This document shows, in pieces, positions 6,348-9,091 of a stretch of DNA of 9,091 nucleotides (its first letter is position 1; every line of letters begins with the position of its first letter). The notes beneath the pieces are model-generated. The model had not been told where the DNA came from, ran no database searches, and worked only from the letters and a program-made list of their open reading frames with translations. The translations under genes were made by a program, and so were the position numbers. Source of the DNA: Bacteroidota bacterium (GTDB lineage: Bacteria > Bacteroidota > Bacteroidia > Flavobacteriales > Weeksellaceae); NCBI GenBank assembly GCA_023433225.1, contig JAEZDQ010000175.1:1-9091 (forward strand), in the 5' to 3' direction.

Positions 6348-6368
6348 AAAAACCAATGATGGTTTTTT
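6348..6368 (+). terminator. AT-rich hairpin between the YiiX-type gene and ppa: weak terminator or 5' mRNA stem
   Basis: AAAAACCA (6348-6355) pairs with TGGTTTTT (6360-6367) around an ATGA loop, with one further T. It lies 28 bp after the upstream stop and could be a weak intrinsic terminator for that gene. It also coincides with the predicted first bases of the ppa transcript, where a 5' stem can protect mRNA. The sequence cannot decide between these. Confidence 0.5.
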
Positions 6369-6404
6369 AATCTTTGGAATAACATCCTATAATAGACCTA
6401 ACAA

Positions 6405-6965
6405 ATGAAATTTAACCCTTGGCACCACGTATCGGTGGGTGAAAAACAACCCGAAGTCGTAGAAGCAATCATTGAAATTCCGCAAGGAAGTAAAGCGAAA
6501 TATGAACTGGACAAGGCTTCCGGGCTTTTGCGCTTGGATCGCGTACTCTTTTCATCGGTATCTTACCCCCACAATTATGGGTTCATCCCTCAGACTTTGG
6601 GCGACGACAACGACCCGCTGGACATTATTGTAATTTGCCAAATTGCAGTGGACCCGCTATGTATCATTGAAGCAAACGTCATCGGCGTTCTGAGGATGAT
6701 AGACAACGGCGAAGGCGACGATAAAATCATAGCCGTTGCAAGCAACGACATGAGTGTCAACCATATAAAAGATGTATCAGAACTTCCGCCCCATTTGACC
6801 GTGGAATTGCAGAACTTTTTTGAAGATTATAAAAAATTGGAAAACAAAATAGTGGTGGTAGAAGAATTTCAAAATGCCGAAGTCGCCTATGGCATAGTCA
6901 CCAAAGCAATCCAAAATTACCAGGAAAATTACCTGAAAATCAAAAAGGAAACCAAGAAAAAATAA
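6405..6965 (+). CDS. ppa: Inorganic pyrophosphatase, family I
   Basis: The enzyme hydrolyses pyrophosphate to two phosphates in the cytoplasm, pulling biosynthetic reactions forward. It has 186 residues, close to the bacterial family I norm. Active-site landmarks: E24 and K30 in IIEIPQGSKAKYELD (22-36), R46 in LDRVLFS, Y58 in NYGFIPQT, the signature D-N-D-P-L-D with metal-binding D68, D70 and D73, then D100 and D105 in MIDNGEGDDKI, and Y142/K143 in the DYKKLE helix. All are in place. Compared with the E. coli enzyme it has a slightly longer N-terminus (NPWHHVSVGEKQPE) and a Lys-rich tail. It has its own candidate promoter. Its stop lies only 7 bp from the stop of the convergent QueD-type gene and I see no terminator after it. 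Confidence 0.97.
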   Translation: MKFNPWHHVSVGEKQPEVVEAIIEIPQGSKAKYELDKASGLLRLDRVLFSSVSYPHNYGFIPQTLGDDNDPLDIIVICQIAVDPLCIIEANVIGVLRMIDNGEGDDKIIAVASNDMSVNHIKDVSELPPHLTVELQNFFEDYKKLENKIVVVEEFQNAEVAYGIVTKAIQNYQENYLKIKKETKKK

Positions 6966-6972
6966 GTTAATT

Positions 6973-7383
6973 TTATTCCCCTGAATATTCAACAAAGTTG
7001 CGGGGAGTTTCAAACAAGGTGATTTTCAATTCGAAAGCCGTATCTAACTTTTCCCGGATGCGGTTCCAAATAACAACCGCAATATTTTCAACAGTTGGAT
7101 TCAACTTTTGAAATTCCGCTATTTCAAGGTTAAGATTTTTATGGTCTAAATATTCCTCGACTTCCTCGAAAATGATTTTTTTCAAGTCGTCCAGATTCAT
7201 CACGAAACCAGTCTCAGGATTGATTTCTCCTTTTATGGCGACAATTAATTCATAATTATGGCCATGAAAATGGGGATTGGAACATTTTCCGAAAACCTTT
7301 TCATTTTCAGCATCATCCCAACTCGGATTGAACAATCTGTGGGCAGCATTGAAATGTGCTTTTCGACTAACTGTAACTTTCAT
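6973..7383 (-). CDS. 6-pyruvoyl-tetrahydropterin synthase / QueD-type 6-carboxytetrahydropterin synthase
   Basis: This 136-residue protein belongs to the PTPS/QueD family, which acts on dihydroneopterin triphosphate. Zinc ligands are H15 (AAHRLFN) and H40 and H42 (PHFHGHNYE); the catalytic residues are C34 (GKCSNP) and the D80-H81 pair in LDHKNLNLE; the pterin-anchoring Glu is E125 in FETPRNF. These are complete. The sequence alone does not separate the queuosine enzyme (QueD) from tetrahydrobiopterin-type synthase; no queuosine genes are near to help, so I leave the symbol empty. The start is supported by the MKVTVSRKAHFNAAH beginning normal for the family. It overlaps the end of idi by 17 bp and is probably translated from the same mRNA, though the two enzymes belong to different pathways. 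Confidence 0.93.
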   Translation of the reverse strand: MKVTVSRKAHFNAAHRLFNPSWDDAENEKVFGKCSNPHFHGHNYELIVAIKGEINPETGFVMNLDDLKKIIFEEVEEYLDHKNLNLEIAEFQKLNPTVENIAVVIWNRIREKLDTAFELKITLFETPRNFVEYSGE

Positions 7384-7894
7384 GTTCCAATTTCGCTAAA
7401 TATTCTTTAAAAATAATTTTAAACCAAACGGTATATTGTCCCGGATTAGAATCCATATCTGCAATCAATTCATCCATGGAAATCCATTTATACGCACTCA
7501 CTTCTTCGGGATTGATTTGAATTTTACCATCAAATTGTCCGGTAAAAACATGGTCGAGTTCATGTTCAAAGAGATTTTCATCCAATTTCGCTTTATAAAT
7601 GAAATGAAATTTCGGCTCCAATTCACAGTCGAATCCCATTTCTTCTTGCAACCGTCTGTGTGCTGCTTCCAAATAAGTTTCATTTTCCCTCGGATGGCTG
7701 CAACATGTATTGGTCCAAAGCGCAGGAGAATGGTATTTGTCCGAAGCCCTTTGCTGGAGTAATAGTTCTCCCTTGGAATTGAAAATAAACACCGAAAAAG
7801 CCCGGTGCAATAAGCCGGCTATGTGTGCTTGTTGTTTTTCCATCAACCCCAATTCTTCGTCGTTTTCGGTTACCAATACCACAAATTCTTCCAT
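7367..7894 (-). CDS. idi: Isopentenyl-diphosphate delta-isomerase, type I
   Basis: Idi interconverts isopentenyl and dimethylallyl diphosphate, feeding isoprenoid synthesis in the cytoplasm. It has 175 residues with a Nudix-like fold. Metal-binding His are at 24 (QQAHIAG), 30 (LLHRAFS) and 67; the catalytic Cys65 lies in LWTNTCCSHP; the Nudix-like helix AAHRRLQEEMGF is at 77-88; the acid/base and metal-binding glutamates are E110 and E112 in LFEHELDHVF; the active-site Trp is W157 in YTVWFKI. The N-terminus (VVLVTENDEELGLMEKQQAH) aligns with the E. coli protein without extra residues, so the ATG at 7892-7894 is the right start. That start is only 4 bp from a perfect -7 promoter element. Type I isomerase is essential where isoprenoids are made by the mevalonate route, but that route cannot be confirmed here. 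Confidence 0.96.
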   Translation of the reverse strand: MEEFVVLVTENDEELGLMEKQQAHIAGLLHRAFSVFIFNSKGELLLQQRASDKYHSPALWTNTCCSHPRENETYLEAAHRRLQEEMGFDCELEPKFHFIYKAKLDENLFEHELDHVFTGQFDGKIQINPEEVSAYKWISMDELIADMDSNPGQYTVWFKIIFKEYLAKLEHESYS

Positions 7895-7898
7895 TCCG

Positions 7899-7906
7899 CA
7901 AAGTTA
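7899..7906 (-). promoter_or_regulatory. Candidate -7 element for idi, implying a leaderless mRNA
   Basis: On the minus strand this reads TAACTTTG, a full match to TAnnTTTG. Only four bases separate it from the idi ATG. Since this element is centred near -7, transcription would begin at or within a base or two of the A of the ATG. No good -33 TTTG is visible at the usual distance. Confidence 0.5.
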
Positions 7907-8065
7907 AACTTTAGAAATGAAATTACCGGAATATACCCTAAACATTTGGCACATCCTTTGACTTTATACCGAGATTGAATCCACTTGAGTATTTGTATTT
8001 TATTGATTGACAACTGATTTAAATTAAATATAAAATACAAAAAACCAATTTTGTGAAAGTTCAAT

Positions 8066-8073
8066 TGAATTTG
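8066..8073 (+). promoter_or_regulatory. Candidate -7 element for lon
   Basis: TGAATTTG matches TAnnTTTG except at the second base and lies 26 bp before the lon ATG. A TTTG at 8050-8053 is too close (12 bp) to be a normal -33 box. No heat-shock element that I recognise is visible in the idi-lon gap (7895-8099), which otherwise is AT-rich and without a convincing gene. Confidence 0.3.
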
Positions 8074-8099
8074 CTGACACTTTAACATAAACCCTGACG

Positions 8100-9091
8100 A
8101 TGAATATAGACAACTTGTCACTTGACCATATTATAAATGAAGAGGTAGAACTCATTCCTTTGATGAGCGAGGAGGATGAAAAAAAATACAAAAAGCAACC
8201 CATTCCGGATGCACTTCCGATACTCTCGTTAAAAAACACCGTTCTTTTTCCGGGAGTTGTGGTTCCCATTACTGCGGGCAGGAACCAATCCATAAAACTT
8301 TTGGAAGATGCTTATAAATCCGACCGGATCATCGGGGTCGTAGCCCAAAAAAACGTGAAAATTGATGTTCCGATTGCAACCGATATTTTTGAAATCGGTA
8401 CCGTAGCCCGCATACTCAAAATGCTCAAAATGCCAGATGGCAATACCACCGTTATTTTACAAGGAATCAAACGTTTCGAATGGATGGAAATGTTGCAAAC
8501 CGATCCCTATTTCAAAGCAACTATCCAAATCTTGGAAGACAAAAAACCGAATAGCAAAAACAAAGAATACCAGGCTATTATAGACTCGCTCAAAGATTTG
8601 GCATTACAAATCGTCGAAATTAACCCCATGCTCCCTTCCGAAGCGAGTTTGGCTATCAACAGCATTGAAAGCCCCTCTTTTTTAATCAATTTTGTTAGTT
8701 CCAATTTGAATTTATCCATCAGCGAAAAACAAAGCCTCTTGGAAATTAATAATTTGAAGGATCGCGCCACGGAAGCCATGAAATTTATGGGCGTGGAATT
8801 ACAGAAATTGGAACTCAAAAATGATATCCAGTCCAAAGTCCGGCAAGACATGGATCAACAACAGCGCGAATACTTCCTTTACCAACAAATGAAAACCATT
8901 CAGGAAGAATTGGGAGGTGTCTCTTCTGAAGCGGAAACGGAAGAAATGCGGCAACGCGCCAAAACCAAGAAGTGGAACGCAGAAACCCAAGCTCATTTCG
9001 ACAAGGAATTGAACCGTTTATTGAGGTTGAACCCGCAAATGCCCGAACACAGTATCCAACGCAATTATCTGGATTTCCTTCTGGACTTACC
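8100..9091 (+). CDS. lon: ATP-dependent protease Lon, N-terminal part (3' end outside window)
   Basis: The frame is open from ATG 8100 to the right edge, giving 330 residues of a protein normally around 800. Lon is a cytoplasmic AAA+ serine protease that degrades misfolded and regulatory proteins. Visible here are an acidic N-terminal extension (1-35), the substrate-binding LON domain starting at ALPILSLKNTVLFPGVVVPI (38-57) and running to about 235, and the following helical part with the family motif QREYFLYQQMKTIQEELG (255-272). RNYLDFLLDL at 321-330 directly precedes the ATPase core. The Walker motifs and the catalytic Ser-Lys pair lie beyond the window. The start is supported by the divergent idi gene 205 bp away and by the usual flavobacterial N-terminal length; an alternative ATG at codon 22 would remove only the acidic extension. 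Confidence 0.96.
   Translation, partial: MNIDNLSLDHIINEEVELIPLMSEEDEKKYKKQPIPDALPILSLKNTVLFPGVVVPITAGRNQSIKLLEDAYKSDRIIGVVAQKNVKIDVPIATDIFEIGTVARILKMLKMPDGNTTVILQGIKRFEWMEMLQTDPYFKATIQILEDKKPNSKNKEYQAIIDSLKDLALQIVEINPMLPSEASLAINSIESPSFLINFVSSNLNLSISEKQSLLEINNLKDRATEAMKFMGVELQKLELKNDIQSKVRQDMDQQQREYFLYQQMKTIQEELGGVSSEAETEEMRQRAKTKKWNAETQAHFDKELNRLLRLNPQMPEHSIQRNYLDFLLDL

Noticed and set aside
6913..6935. Repeat AAAATTACC twice, and CAGG-N7-CCTG resembling the array motif, at the end of ppa
   Set aside because: Both come from the repeated Asn-Tyr codons in the helix QNYQENYLK; it is coding sequence with a seven-base core and stands alone.
7436..7762. Plus-strand open frame of 108 codons opposite idi
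   Set aside because: It lies wholly inside a well-supported gene, has no promoter or start signal, and its composition is that of an antisense shadow.
7947..7962. Sigma-54-like element TGGCAC with TTGAC in the idi-lon gap
   Set aside because: The GG and the second element are spaced correctly by 10 bases, but the invariant GC at -12 is GA, and nothing else supports an RpoN promoter here.
7918..7962. Short open frame of 14 codons (MKLPEYTLNIWHIL) in the idi-lon gap
   Set aside because: Too short to judge, no ribosome binding site, no leader-peptide character such as runs of a regulated amino acid.
8007..8036. E. coli-like TTGACA with TATAAA or TAAAAT before lon
   Set aside because: Primary sigma factors of Bacteroidota use a different consensus, and such matches arise by chance in DNA this AT-rich.

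Overview
The window looks like a chromosomal segment from a member of the Bacteroidota, most likely Flavobacteriales; I cannot fix the family or genus. The evidence is a C-terminal type IX secretion sorting domain, several matches to the Bacteroidota promoter element TAnnTTTG placed just before genes, few clear Shine-Dalgarno sequences, AT-rich intergenic DNA, and gene products that read like flavobacterial versions of GcvT, Ppa, Idi and Lon.

Layout. Positions 1-536 (+) are the end of a secreted protein with a type IX sorting tail, followed by a strong hairpin terminator. Positions 682-821 hold what looks like the broken, frameshifted start of a DUF3667-type zinc-ribbon gene. From 867 to 4603 everything is on the minus strand: gcvT (T protein of glycine cleavage), and upstream of it a tightly packed four-gene signalling operon read in the order lipoprotein, seven-helix membrane protein, histidine kinase, NarL/LuxR-type response regulator. 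Positions 4604-4821 are a divergent intergenic region with a striking array of five 16-bp palindromes at 22-23 bp spacing. To its right on the plus strand are a gene I do not recognise (4822-5574) with a strong terminator, a YiiX-type papain-like lipoprotein (5694-6320), and inorganic pyrophosphatase (6405-6965). Converging on them from the minus strand is an overlapping pair, idi (IPP isomerase) then a 6-pyruvoyl-tetrahydropterin synthase/QueD homologue. The window ends in the first 330 codons of lon (+).

How the genes may work together. Most of the window is ordinary housekeeping. The part worth attention is the signalling cassette plus palindrome array. The kinase has one membrane helix and no recognisable sensor domain, so the co-transcribed polytopic protein and lipoprotein are plausible signal-input partners. 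The response regulator is of a type that binds DNA as a dimer, and the palindrome array between the operon and the divergent unknown gene is a plausible operator. I infer an autoregulated sensory module with the 4822 gene as a possible target; none of this is proven by the sequence.
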